Source of the DNA: an uncultured bacterium
GTDB taxonomy: Bacteria > Elusimicrobiota > Elusimicrobia > Elusimicrobiales > Elusimicrobiaceae
Length of the DNA: 64,000 nt
Assembly: GCA_949294095.1 (NCBI GenBank)
Contig: CASFFZ010000010.1
Coordinates: 157,414-221,413 of the forward strand
Direction of reading: 5' to 3'
How positions within the stretch are numbered: position 1 is the first letter of the stretch; every line of letters starts with the position of its first letter. Made by a program: the position numbers and the translations under genes. The notes under the pieces were generated by a model, which was not told where the DNA came from, did no database searches, and saw only the letters and a list, made by a program, of their open reading frames with translations. Below are positions 24,950-33,550 of the stretch, piece by piece.

Positions 24950-26806
24950 ATGAAAGTACTCCCCAGTATTCAGAGCCCGAAAGATCTGCGCCTCATTAAA
25001 AAAGAACTCTTGCCCACGTTATGCGAAGAGCTGCGCTCCGTGATTATTGACACCGCCAGCAAAAACGGCGGGCATTTGGGCTCCAGTTTGGGCGCCGTAG
25101 AAATTATTACGGCTTTGCACTATGTGTTTAACACGCCCGAAGATAAAATTGTATTTGATACGGGCCACCAAGCCTATGCCCACAAACTCTTAACCGGGCG
25201 GCAAAAAGAATTCCCCACCATTCGCACCCAAAAAGGAATCAGCGGATTTCCCAAACGCTGCGAAAGCCCGTACGATACCTTTGGGGTGGGGCACGCGTCC
25301 ACCGCTATTTCCGCCGCACTGGGCATGGCCATTGCACGCGACCAGAAAAAAGAAAAAAACAAAGTCATTGCCGTCGTGGGGGACGGCTGCCTTACCGGCG
25401 GGATGGCCTATGAAGCCATGCAAAACGCGGGGCTCTTGCGCTCGGACTTACTGGTAATTTTAAACGATAACCAAATGTTTATCTCCAAACGCGTAGGCGC
25501 GCTGGGCAAGGCGTTAACCAAACTGTTGACCGCCAAATACGTCCAGCTGGCGGAAGAAAAAGCCTCCAACTTTTTAAAACGCTTTGACGAACTGGGCAAC
25601 AACGCCGCCAAACTGGCCAAGCGGGCGCGCTCCATTTTGTTCCCGGGCACCTTGTTTGAAGAAATGGGCTTCCGCTATTTCGGCCCCGTAAACGGAAACG
25701 ATATTAACGAAATGATTGAAGTGTTGGAAAGCGTAAAAGACGTAAAAGGCCCGGTGATGCTTCACGTCGTAACCAAAAAAGGAAAAGGCTATAAACCGGC
25801 TGAAGAAAAACCCACCAAGTTTCACGGCGTAGGCGTGTTTGACGTAGACACCGGAGACCCCATCGGCAAATCCAACTGCATTACGTTTACACAGGCCTTT
25901 TCCAACACGCTGGTAAAATTGGCGGAAAAAGACCCGTCCATCGCCGCCATCACGGCTGCCATGCCGGAAGGAACAGGCTTGGACGCGTTCCGCGACAAAT
26001 TCCCCTCCCGCTATTTTGACGTAGGCATCGCCGAAGAACACGCCGCCACGTTTGCGGCCGGGCTGGCCGCCGGCGGGATGAAACCGGTGGTGGCGATTTA
26101 TTCCACTTTCATCCAACGCTGTTACGACCAGATTATCCACGACATCGCCCTGCAGAAACTGCCCGTCGTGTTTGCGTTGGATCGGGCGGGACTAGTGGGA
26201 GAAGACGGCCCCACCCATCACGGCGTATTTGATTTAAGCTTTCTGCGCGAGGTGCCGCACTTAATTGTGGCCGCCCCCGCGGATGAAAACGAATTGCAGC
26301 ACATGCTGAAAACCGCACTGGACGCAAAGGTACCTTTCGTGTTGCGCTACCCGCGCGGATCGGGCTTTGGCGTGGAGATGGACGCCGCCCCCAAACGGCT
26401 GGAAATCGGAAAAGGCGTGTGGCTTAAAAAAGGCAAAGACCTCAACATCTTGGCGATCGGAAACCGCGTCCACCCCGCCCTGCAAACGGCAGCCGCGCTG
26501 GCCGAAAAAGGAATAGACTGCGGCGTAGCCAATATGCGCTTTGTGCACCCGCTGGACACGCACTTAATTGACGAAGCGCTCAAGCTTTCTCGCCGGATCG
26601 TAACCGTGGAAGACAATATACTGGCAGGCGGTTTCGGCTCGGCCGTGGCCGAATACGTAAGCGATAAACAGGCCGATTTTAAGTTGCTTCGCTTCGGCAT
26701 CGGCGATGAATTTGTAGAACACGGAAAAGTCTCCCAACTGTACGACCAGCTGGGTTTAAATGCCGAAGAAATGACACAGCATATTTTGAAGTGGAAAAAC
26801 AAGTGA
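24950..26806 (+). CDS. dxs: 1-deoxy-D-xylulose-5-phosphate synthase, 618 aa
   Basis: ThDP enzyme: NGGHLGSSLGAVEI, cofactor motif VVGDGCLTGGMAYEAMQNAG...NDNQMFIS, GIAEEHAATFAAGLAAGG and DRAGLVGEDGPTHHG. It makes DXP from pyruvate and glyceraldehyde-3-phosphate, feeding the isoprenoid pathway used by IspA upstream. The ATG after AGAAGG is used, not the in-frame TTG two codons earlier. Confidence 0.95.
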   Translation: MKVLPSIQSPKDLRLIKKELLPTLCEELRSVIIDTASKNGGHLGSSLGAVEIITALHYVFNTPEDKIVFDTGHQAYAHKLLTGRQKEFPTIRTQKGISGFPKRCESPYDTFGVGHASTAISAALGMAIARDQKKEKNKVIAVVGDGCLTGGMAYEAMQNAGLLRSDLLVILNDNQMFISKRVGALGKALTKLLTAKYVQLAEEKASNFLKRFDELGNNAAKLAKRARSILFPGTLFEEMGFRYFGPVNGNDINEMIEVLESVKDVKGPVMLHVVTKKGKGYKPAEEKPTKFHGVGVFDVDTGDPIGKSNCITFTQAFSNTLVKLAEKDPSIAAITAAMPEGTGLDAFRDKFPSRYFDVGIAEEHAATFAAGLAAGGMKPVVAIYSTFIQRCYDQIIHDIALQKLPVVFALDRAGLVGEDGPTHHGVFDLSFLREVPHLIVAAPADENELQHMLKTALDAKVPFVLRYPRGSGFGVEMDAAPKRLEIGKGVWLKKGKDLNILAIGNRVHPALQTAAALAEKGIDCGVANMRFVHPLDTHLIDEALKLSRRIVTVEDNILAGGFGSAVAEYVSDKQADFKLLRFGIGDEFVEHGKVSQLYDQLGLNAEEMTQHILKWKNK

Positions 26807-26812
26807 GGGCTT

Positions 26813-27628
26813 ATGACCAAAGAACAAGACGCCGTAGAACATGAAGAGTCTTACATCAAAGCGTACGAAGATATTCAGCTGTTAAAGAAGGATATCATGC
26901 GTCCGGTTCGCATGGAGCTGGAAGTAATGAAGCCGGAAATTTACTTGCAGCACTTCAACGTAACCGACACGATCGTCTGCTTTGGCAGTGCGCGCGTACG
27001 GGAAGAAAAAGAATCCCAAGAAAAAGTAAAACGCGCCAAAGAAGCCTTGGCTAAAAATCCGACGGATAAAAACCTTCAAAACCGTTTGTACGAAGCCGAG
27101 GGTCTGGCGAAACTGGCCAAGTATTACGAAGAAGCGCGCCGCTTTGCCAAACTGGTGGTACAGCACGCGGGCGACCGTTTTGCCGTTGTTACCGGCGGCG
27201 GGCCGGGCCTGATGGAAGCCGCCAACCGCGGCGCTTTTGAAAACGGCGGCCGCAGCATCGGCATGAACATCACGCTCCCGCACGAACAGCGCCCCAATCC
27301 GTATATCACCAAAAATTTGGCTTTCTTATTTCATTATTTTGCCATCCGCAAGCTGCACCTGGTCATGCGCTCGCGGGCGTTTGTGGTGTTCCCGGGCGGA
27401 TTTGGAACGTTTGACGAATTGTTTGAAATTCTAACCCTCGTCAAAACCGGCAAAAAAGAAGATATTCCGATTGTGCTGGTGGGAAAAGAATTTTGGAATA
27501 CCGTCGTCAACATTCCGGGCCTTGCTTCTTACGGCGTCATCTCGCCGGAAGAAGCCGAGTCCTGCGAAGTGGTGGAAACCGCCGAAGAAGCGTGGGACGT
27601 GTTGGCAAAGTTCTATAAAATTAAATAA
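26813..27628 (+). CDS. LOG family Rossmann protein (TIGR00730-like), 271 aa
   Basis: Contains TGGGPGLMEAANRGA and VVFPGGFGTFDELFEIL, i.e. the PGGxGTxxE signature of cytokinin-releasing LOG phosphoribohydrolases. A charged helical N-terminal extension of about 100 residues precedes it. It follows dxs after 6 bases and ends before a terminator at 27639-27669. The substrate in bacteria is a nucleoside monophosphate by family knowledge. Confidence 0.85.
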   Translation: MTKEQDAVEHEESYIKAYEDIQLLKKDIMRPVRMELEVMKPEIYLQHFNVTDTIVCFGSARVREEKESQEKVKRAKEALAKNPTDKNLQNRLYEAEGLAKLAKYYEEARRFAKLVVQHAGDRFAVVTGGGPGLMEAANRGAFENGGRSIGMNITLPHEQRPNPYITKNLAFLFHYFAIRKLHLVMRSRAFVVFPGGFGTFDELFEILTLVKTGKKEDIPIVLVGKEFWNTVVNIPGLASYGVISPEEAESCEVVETAEEAWDVLAKFYKIK

Positions 27629-27638
27629 TCATACAAAT

Positions 27639-27669
27639 CCCCGGTGCTTTTTGTGCCGGGGAACTTTTT
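27639..27669 (+). terminator. Terminator of the ispA-dxs-LOG operon
   Basis: CCCCGG/CCGGGG hairpin with a U-rich loop followed by AACTTTTTA. Confidence 0.75.
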
Positions 27670-27676
27670 AGAACAT

Positions 27677-27709
27677 AAAAAAACCGCCGGAATAAATCCG
27701 GCGGTTTTT
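27677..27709 (-). terminator. Terminator of the H1-like gene
   Basis: AAACCGCCGG/CCGGCGGTTT stem flanked by A/T runs on both sides, 14 bases after the H1-like stop. Confidence 0.8.
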
Positions 27710-27722
27710 GGTTGGAACTAAA

Positions 27723-27992
27723 TTATTTTTTCTTTGCAACTTTTTTTACGGCTTTCTTTACGGTTTTTTTGGCAGCCGGTTTTTTAGCGGCGGTTTTTTT
27801 AACGGCAGCTTTTTTCACGGCTACTTTTTTCACGGTTTTTTTAGCGCAGGCTTTTTTGGCGCAGGCTTTTTTGGCGCACGCTTTTTTAGCACAGGCTTTT
27901 TTAGCCGGTTTTTTCACGGCGGCTTTCTTTACGGTTACTTTTTTAGCCGGCTTTTTGGCAGCGGCTTTTTTCACGGTTTTTTTAACGGCCAT
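27723..27992 (-). CDS. Histone H1-like Lys/Ala-rich protein with cysteine repeats, 89 aa
   Basis: Built almost only from K, A, V, T, P and C. Flanks of KKAAVKKPAKK-type repeats surround four tandem KKACA units, encoded by 15-base repeats around 27840-27905. Such tails bind DNA without sequence specificity, as in Chlamydia HctB-like proteins. The cysteines are unusual for the family and could allow disulfides or metal binding. A consensus promoter at 28031-28059 suggests strong expression. Confidence 0.8.
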   Translation of the reverse strand: MAVKKTVKKAAAKKPAKKVTVKKAAVKKPAKKACAKKACAKKACAKKACAKKTVKKVAVKKAAVKKTAAKKPAAKKTVKKAVKKVAKKK

Positions 27993-28030
27993 TTTATTCT
28001 CCTAGGACAATTAGTTTTAACCTCATAAAA

Positions 28031-28059
28031 ATAATAGCACAAATTATTTTAAAATGCAA
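28031..28059 (-). promoter_or_regulatory. Promoter of the H1-like gene
   Basis: TTGCAT (28059-28054), 17-bp spacer, TATTAT (28036-28031) on the minus strand. Confidence 0.65.
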
Positions 28060-28129
28060 ACTTTTTCCCGTCATAGAATAATTTTTTTAAAAAAATCAAG
28101 CCCCGTTTTTACCGTCTGAAAATTCTTTT

Positions 28130-28546
28130 TTATTTTTTCTCCGTCGTAGTTTTTCGTTTTGCACGCACCAGCGAATAAATTTCCGTGCGGCCGCAAAGCG
28201 CCGTAAAAATAAATGCGTTCAATGTTTTTTTGTAGCTTAGCGTAACGGCAATTGCAAACAGAAGCGCATACCAAAAATGAATTTGCGTGGCCGAAAAACC
28301 GCGCCAAAAACTGGACAGCGCGGCATACAAAATAAGCAAAATGTAGCCCCAGTTAAAAAGGTACAAAAGCTGCAGCGTCCGCTTTAACGTAGTAACGCGA
28401 AAAACCCGAAGAACTAGCGGCAGCAGTACGCTTTTGCCAAACCCAAACAGCGCCCCGATTACCATTCCTTCGGCGTAATACCCTTGCAAAATATGCCCCG
28501 CGCCGGGCGCAATTAAACTAAACACCAAGGCAGCCAGCGCAATCAT
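28130..28546 (-). CDS. Small integral membrane protein, 138 aa
   Basis: Four or so hydrophobic segments (MIALAALVFSLIAPGAGHIL, VIGALFGFGKSVLLPLVL, YLFNWGYILLILYAALSSF, FWYALLFAIAVTLSY) and a basic tail. The GAGHILQGYY turn resembles TM2-like small membrane proteins. No family assigned. Its ATG overlaps the TGA of the CYTH gene (ATGA), with GGGGGGAGAA as ribosome site. Confidence 0.65.
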   Translation of the reverse strand: MIALAALVFSLIAPGAGHILQGYYAEGMVIGALFGFGKSVLLPLVLRVFRVTTLKRTLQLLYLFNWGYILLILYAALSSFWRGFSATQIHFWYALLFAIAVTLSYKKTLNAFIFTALCGRTEIYSLVRAKRKTTTEKK

Positions 28547-29175
28547 TTCTCCCCCCACAATTTCAACAATCCGCACGCGGTTTTTACTTTGGACACCCGC
28601 ATATACGAAAGCCCGCTTTGTTGGGTTAACTGCCGGGCTAACGTTTCCAGCGCACTTGCTTTTCCTTTTTTTAATTCCAGTTCAATTTCTTTCATTTGCA
28701 CTTTCCGCCCGGCCACATACAGTATGCATTGGTCAAATGCCAATTCCGCTTCCAAAGAAGGGAAAGCAAGCCTCTGCACGGTGCGGCGGTTGGTCAGCTT
28801 AAACAACGGACGCAGCTGTTGCAAGGACAAATTCTTCCAGCGTTTTTTTTGGTTTAAAAAAGAAAGGGCTTGCTTGAAATTTTTTACGCCCGGCAGCTCC
28901 AAGGTTTCCTCCCGGCGGACGGCTTTGCCGTTTTTCACTTCCGTGCGCGTCTTAAATGTAGCTTGCCATTGGCCTGCGCACCGGCGGACGCGAAAAGCAA
29001 TTTGCCTCTTTTCAAAAGAAGAGTCCGGCGTATCCAAATACACATCGCAGATCGCCAGCTGCACCGCACCGCCCGGCGCAGCTTCCCCCGCCGCTTGCCG
29101 CACCGCGCGGCGCATCCGCGCAAACGCCCGCGGCACATTGGCATCCCACTTAAATTCCGTTTCCATATGTTTCAT
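28543..29175 (-). CDS. CYTH-domain triphosphate tunnel enzyme, 210 aa
   Basis: METEFKW gives the N-terminal ExExK motif; charged tunnel strands follow (FRVRRCAG, ATFKTRTEV, EAELAFDQC, EIELELKKG). CYTH enzymes hydrolyse inorganic triphosphate or thiamine triphosphate or cyclise ATP; the activity cannot be chosen from sequence. Coupled to the membrane protein downstream. Confidence 0.8.
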   Translation of the reverse strand: MKHMETEFKWDANVPRAFARMRRAVRQAAGEAAPGGAVQLAICDVYLDTPDSSFEKRQIAFRVRRCAGQWQATFKTRTEVKNGKAVRREETLELPGVKNFKQALSFLNQKKRWKNLSLQQLRPLFKLTNRRTVQRLAFPSLEAELAFDQCILYVAGRKVQMKEIELELKKGKASALETLARQLTQQSGLSYMRVSKVKTACGLLKLWGEK

Positions 29176-29219
29176 AGTTTTAGTTTACCAAAAAAGTATA
29201 ATAGCGTTAGGAGGCTTTT

Positions 29220-29705
29220 ATGAAAAAACTGCGTCAACCCACTTCTTTGCAATGTTTTGCCTGCGGGCGAAAAAACCCTTTTGGCTTAAAACTGGAATGG
29301 TACAACGATTATGACAATCACCAAGTAGAGGCCAGTTTTTCGCTGGACGACAATTATTGCTCTTACCCCGGCACGGTGCACGGCGGCATTTTAGCCACGA
29401 TTTTGGATGAAACTTCCGGCCGTGCCATTTTGCTTAACAATGATTTTAACCGCTTAATGGTTACCCTTAAAATGGAAGTGGTCTACAAACACAATACCCC
29501 CACCCACACGCCGTTAAAAGCCATCGGCCGCGTAATAAAAGACAGCGGCTCCCGCGCCATGGTGGAAGGGGAAATCGTCCTGCCGGACGGCACGGTTTCG
29601 GCCAAGTGCAGCAGTATTTTGTACAAAATTCCCCAAGCTGTAAAAGACAAATGGGGCCCCGAAGAAGAAGAGTGGAAACGCACAACACCCTCGGTGGAAG
29701 AATAG
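29220..29705 (+). CDS. PaaI-type hotdog thioesterase, 161 aa
   Basis: YPGTVHGGILATILDETSGRAI is the catalytic helix motif (HGG...D/E) of acyl-CoA thioesterases; the N-terminal CFACGRKNPFGL is common in this subgroup. Ribosome site AGGAGGCTTTT ATG. Acyl substrate unknown. Confidence 0.85.
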   Translation: MKKLRQPTSLQCFACGRKNPFGLKLEWYNDYDNHQVEASFSLDDNYCSYPGTVHGGILATILDETSGRAILLNNDFNRLMVTLKMEVVYKHNTPTHTPLKAIGRVIKDSGSRAMVEGEIVLPDGTVSAKCSSILYKIPQAVKDKWGPEEEEWKRTTPSVEE

Positions 29706-29765
29706 CAATCGGCATACGCCCGTTGAGTTCCGGCTCGGATTTTGCTAAAATATAGTATCACTTTC

Positions 29766-29841
29766 GGATCGGTAGCTTAGCTGGTAGAGCGCCTGCTTTA
29801 CACGCAGGAGGTCACAGGTTCGAGTCCTGTCCGGTCCACCA
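29766..29841 (+). tRNA. tRNA-Val (anticodon TAC)
   Basis: Acceptor GGATCGG/CCGGTCC, anticodon arm CCTGC-TTTACAC-GCAGG, T-arm ACAGGTTCGAGTCCTGT. CCA is encoded. It is the left border of the accessory region. Confidence 0.96.
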
Positions 29842-29879
29842 TTTCAAAAGGCACTTCGTACGAAGTGCCTTTTTTGTTA
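29836..29879 (+). repeat. Left copy of the tRNA 3' end plus terminator repeat
   Basis: A 44-base segment (CCACCA, spacer, GGCACTTC/GAAGTGCC hairpin, T6) that recurs nearly identically at 44530-44573. It also serves as the tRNA-Val terminator. Confidence 0.7.
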
Positions 29880-30082
29880 ATGTGTAAACTCTTTTTCCGA
29901 CGGTAAACGCTCGCCTTTTTTATCCATACCAGTTCTAGAGTAGTATTTAGTGACCACAAAAAGGCTTGAAAACGGGTGCAGTTCTCTGCTGGGGAAAATA
30001 CAAGGATCGCACTCGGGTTATTATATTCCATCAAGTACATTGTATATAGTTTACAGTCATAAATTATTGCTATACTAGCGGT

Positions 30083-31600
30083 ATGAAACTTATTGATAAT
30101 ATCCAATTAATGCGGGAATGGGACTGGCAAGCGAATGATAAAGAAGGGCTTAATCCTGCCCACCTAACCTCTGGAAGTAATAAAAAAGCAAATTGGAAGT
30201 GCAGTAAAGGACATACATGGAAATCTTCTATACATGGACGGGCCGTTGAAGGTTATGGATGCCCTTATTGTTCTAACCAAAAAATACTTCCAGGCTATAA
30301 TGACCTTGCCACCACACACCCTGAGCTGTTACGTGATTGGGATTATCAAAAAAACACACTAAAACCTTCTGACGTAGCGGCCAAATCAAACCGAAAAATA
30401 TGGTGGAAATGTCCCAAAGGCCACAGCTATCAATCTTCACTAGCTAAAAAAGCTGAAGGACAAGGCTGCCCTTATTGCTCAAATAAAAAAGTATTGAGAG
30501 GATATAACGACTTAGCTACTACGCATCCTGCCCTAGCTGCGGAGTGGCATCACTTCAAAAATGGTTCTTTGAAGCCCACGGATATTGTGGCTGGCAGTGC
30601 AAAAAAAGTATGGTGGCGATGCCCTAAAGGGCATGACTATCAAGCAAAGGTGTATGCCCGTTCTGTGGCGCATAATGGATGTGCGAAATGTAAAGTGGGG
30701 AATCAAACCTCCTTCCCAGAACAGGCTATTTATTTTTACATTAAACAGATTTTTCCTGATGCCATAAACAGATATCGGGATATTTTTGAAAATGGGATGG
30801 AATTGGATATTTATATACCCTCCAAAAAGGTTGCTATTGAGTATGATGGCTCGTTTTATCACAAAAGAGAACGATCTTTAAAGCGCGAAAAGATCAAATA
30901 CAACATTTGCCGTCAATACAATATAAAACTTATTCGTATATGCGCAAAAAGCAACGCTGATCTTTTTAATTTTACTTCCGATTATACATACATTGAACCC
31001 ACCCTAGATAATAGTGATAATACGAAAGGATTAGACAAGATCATCAGAGAATTGCTGCATATGCTGGAATCTGACTTTGGGTTGAACCCGCAAAAAAAAT
31101 ATATACGGTATAATAATAGATTCGTTCGGCAAATATCTGTAAATGTAAATATTGAAAGGGACCGTTATAAGATTAATGCATACCGAGAGAACGCTACCTT
31201 TAATAAATCGCTGGCACAAGTCAGGCCAGACTTAGCAGAAGAATGGGACTACCAGAAAAATCAAGGATTAACTCCTGAAATGTTTCCTATTGGTTCTCAT
31301 GAAGTAGTTTGGTGGATATGTAAAAAATGCGGGACATCATATCCTAAAACAATTCGCGCTAGAAACAGAATAAAAATCACTTGTCCGCACTGTAATATTA
31401 AGTGTAAATCAAAGCGATATACACTCTACATGCGTGATATAAAAACTTTTCATATCATACAAACATTTAATTCCATTGCTGAAGCAGCAAAAAAGACTGG
31501 AATTTGTGATTCCAACATAGCTGGAGCATGTAGAGGCTCGCGTAAAACTGCTGGTGGTTATATCTGGGAAAAAGAATATATAAATGAATATGACAAATAA
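30083..31600 (+). CDS. Zinc-ribbon (DUF4379-type) nuclease-like protein with NUMOD1-like C-terminus, 505 aa
   Basis: Three N-terminal repeats of about 65 residues carry paired W/Cys motifs (e.g. WKCSKGHTWKSS...GCPYCSNQK, WWKCPKGHSYQSS...GCPYCSNKK), and a fourth follows the core (WWICKKCGTSY...CPHC). The centre (about 210-300) has MELDIYIPSKKVAIEYDGSF then KREKIKYN, a PD-(D/E)XK/Vsr-like nuclease pattern. The tail FNSIAEAAKKTGICDSNIAG...GGYIWEKE resembles NUMOD1 of homing endonucleases. AT-rich relative to flanks; probably mobile or defence-related. Confidence 0.65.
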   Translation: MKLIDNIQLMREWDWQANDKEGLNPAHLTSGSNKKANWKCSKGHTWKSSIHGRAVEGYGCPYCSNQKILPGYNDLATTHPELLRDWDYQKNTLKPSDVAAKSNRKIWWKCPKGHSYQSSLAKKAEGQGCPYCSNKKVLRGYNDLATTHPALAAEWHHFKNGSLKPTDIVAGSAKKVWWRCPKGHDYQAKVYARSVAHNGCAKCKVGNQTSFPEQAIYFYIKQIFPDAINRYRDIFENGMELDIYIPSKKVAIEYDGSFYHKRERSLKREKIKYNICRQYNIKLIRICAKSNADLFNFTSDYTYIEPTLDNSDNTKGLDKIIRELLHMLESDFGLNPQKKYIRYNNRFVRQISVNVNIERDRYKINAYRENATFNKSLAQVRPDLAEEWDYQKNQGLTPEMFPIGSHEVVWWICKKCGTSYPKTIRARNRIKITCPHCNIKCKSKRYTLYMRDIKTFHIIQTFNSIAEAAKKTGICDSNIAGACRGSRKTAGGYIWEKEYINEYDK

Positions 31601-31710
31601 AAGCACGAAATAGGTTTCGTTAGAAGCCCTTCTTGGAATAGGTTATTCCAGCCTATTTCTTACCGAAATCACTAATAATCCCATCCTATAAAAGCAGGAT
31701 CATAGGCAAC

Positions 31711-33177
31711 TTACAGCACATCTAAAATGCTCAGCTGTGGCGGCTGGGCCAGCAATTGGCTCAAAGCGTCGCATTGATCGTCGTGCTTGCTATGTGGAAA
31801 CGACACCAGTTCTCTTTCAAAGGTCTCCCACCATGCCGGATTAGGGCTGGGAAAAAGGCAGCGGCCGTTTTCTATTTGGTTTGATATATTAATCAGGCGG
31901 GTGGCCTTATCCCGTGCGGGCGTTATGGGAACGGGCGTGCAGATATATTTTTCCGTAATGGCCTGCCCAAAGCCGATACCGCTGGCAACATCTTCATACA
32001 ATAACTGGATACTGCCGCTATACCATTGGCGGTATTTTTGTTCGGTTCGTTTTACCAAAGCTTCGGCTTTGTGTATCAAATCCGGCAAAGGTAGTTTATC
32101 CCGAAATACATCTAAAATATATACTTTTCCGTCATCTGCCAGTACCCCTGTAACACAAACACTAAAATCGTTATCTTCCCCCATTTTAGAAGCCGTGTCC
32201 CAACTTTGCCTAATGGCCAGCGGACGGATTTGCCCCATCATAATTTGCCGCTCTAAATCGGCCGGGTCGTAAAAATGCAGCCACTCGCGCTTGATGACAT
32301 TTCCGCCGCGCGAAGTGGGATTTTGCTGATATTGTCCGGCAAAATTATAAGAGCCCAAAATTTCCCGTATCCGCGCTACTTCGGCCGCAGAGTCCCGCTG
32401 GGGGTGCAGCAAATCCCCCGGGTGGCGGATATAGGTCTTTTCCTGCCCGGTTATACGGTTTTGTATGGTCCACTTTTCCTCTTCTTCGGCCACGATGGGC
32501 ATTTTAATTTGGACAAACGAAGGATCGCTCTCCAGTAAATACCCTGTAAAATCGTTTTCGTGGCTGCGCTGCATGACTACGATAATACGTCCGTCTTTTT
32601 TATTATCCAAACGGGAATAGAGGGTTGTGCCGTAACTGTCATTTACCTTATTTCGTATGATTTCCGAGTCCGCATCGGCCGGTTTAATGGGGTCGTCTAT
32701 AATCAGATAATTTCCGCCGCGGCCCGTAATAGTGCCGCCAATAGAGGTGGAAAAACGCCCGCCGCCTAATGTGGTTTCAAAATCGCTGACAGAGCGCCTG
32801 GCGGCCGACAGCCGCGTACCCGGGAAAACCTGCTTGTACCACTCGCTTTCCATAATACGCCGGCAGTCCAGCGCCAATTTGGACGCCAATTCATCGGAAT
32901 AACTGACGCACAAAATCCGCTCGCGCGGGTTTTTGCCCAAAATATACGCCGGAAGCGCTACCGAACAGATGATAGACTTTAAGTGGCGGGGCGGCAGATT
33001 AATAATCAAATGCTTTTCTTGGCCTTCCAATGCTAGCTGCAAGTGGTGGATAATTACTTCTATATGCCAGTTGGGCTGGAACTGGGCATTTCCGCCCACC
33101 TCGGCAAATACGCGGCGCAAGAAACTATAAAAATCCTGCCGGTACAGGGCTTTTAACAAAGGGTCATACTTTGCCAT
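31711..33177 (-). CDS. Phage terminase large subunit, 488 aa
   Basis: ATPase part: IINLPPRHLKSIICS (Walker A-like), YLIIDDP (Walker B) and VVMQRSHENDFTG. Nuclease part: SWDTASKMGEDNDFS, LYEDVASGIGFG and SKHDDQCDALSQ with the metal-binding aspartates. The chosen start MAKYDPLLKALYRQ overlaps the preceding DUF5681 gene. It packages phage DNA; no portal, capsid or tail gene follows, so this is a prophage remnant. Confidence 0.85.
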   Translation of the reverse strand: MAKYDPLLKALYRQDFYSFLRRVFAEVGGNAQFQPNWHIEVIIHHLQLALEGQEKHLIINLPPRHLKSIICSVALPAYILGKNPRERILCVSYSDELASKLALDCRRIMESEWYKQVFPGTRLSAARRSVSDFETTLGGGRFSTSIGGTITGRGGNYLIIDDPIKPADADSEIIRNKVNDSYGTTLYSRLDNKKDGRIIVVMQRSHENDFTGYLLESDPSFVQIKMPIVAEEEEKWTIQNRITGQEKTYIRHPGDLLHPQRDSAAEVARIREILGSYNFAGQYQQNPTSRGGNVIKREWLHFYDPADLERQIMMGQIRPLAIRQSWDTASKMGEDNDFSVCVTGVLADDGKVYILDVFRDKLPLPDLIHKAEALVKRTEQKYRQWYSGSIQLLYEDVASGIGFGQAITEKYICTPVPITPARDKATRLINISNQIENGRCLFPSPNPAWWETFERELVSFPHSKHDDQCDALSQLLAQPPQLSILDVL

Positions 33178-33550
33178 GGTTGTCCCCGCTGTTTTGCTGT
33201 AAAAAGTCGGACAAAATTTCCTGGTCCAACCCATCACTATAGGCCGAAACAGCTTTTTGCGCTTCGGCGGCTCTTTCTTTATCGTGCAGGTCGGCTAACA
33301 GCAAGCCTAGGGCTTTCATATCTCCGGAGAGGGCTTTGTTTACCAAGCGCCGGATGACGGCCTCTTTTTTAGATATTTTATGCGTTTTTCCGTTTTCGGT
33401 CAGCAGGATTTTTTCGCTCAATACGCTATCCAGCAGGGTATTCGTGTTTTTCGTGCCCTTCTTGCGCCCCTTGGGGTTGCCGCTTTGGCCCGCTTGAAAC
33501 TGACTATGCTTGGGAGGTTTGCAGTAGCCTATTTCGTATGATTCTGGCAT
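33164..33550 (-). CDS. DUF5681 protein (small-terminase-position protein), 128 aa
   Basis: The N-terminus GYCKPPKHSQFQAGQSGNPKGRKKG is the DUF5681 signature, usually encoded directly before TerL in prophages, suggesting a packaging role. It overlaps terL by 14 bases and the methyltransferase end by 22 bases. Confidence 0.7.
   Translation of the reverse strand: MPESYEIGYCKPPKHSQFQAGQSGNPKGRKKGTKNTNTLLDSVLSEKILLTENGKTHKISKKEAVIRRLVNKALSGDMKALGLLLADLHDKERAAEAQKAVSAYSDGLDQEILSDFLQQNSGDNHGKV

Noticed and set aside
27840..27905. Short tandem repeats as a possible CRISPR array
   Set aside because: 15-base units without spacers, in frame in the H1-like gene; no cas genes anywhere in the window.
27708..28028. 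Phe/Gly-rich plus-strand frames opposite the H1-like gene
   Set aside because: Pure shadows of the Lys/Ala codon repeats on the other strand.
29798..30106. 102-codon minus-strand frame over tRNA-Val
   Set aside because: Its C-terminal part is the antisense of the tRNA (the familiar DRTGLEPVTS artefact), and the rest has no coding features.
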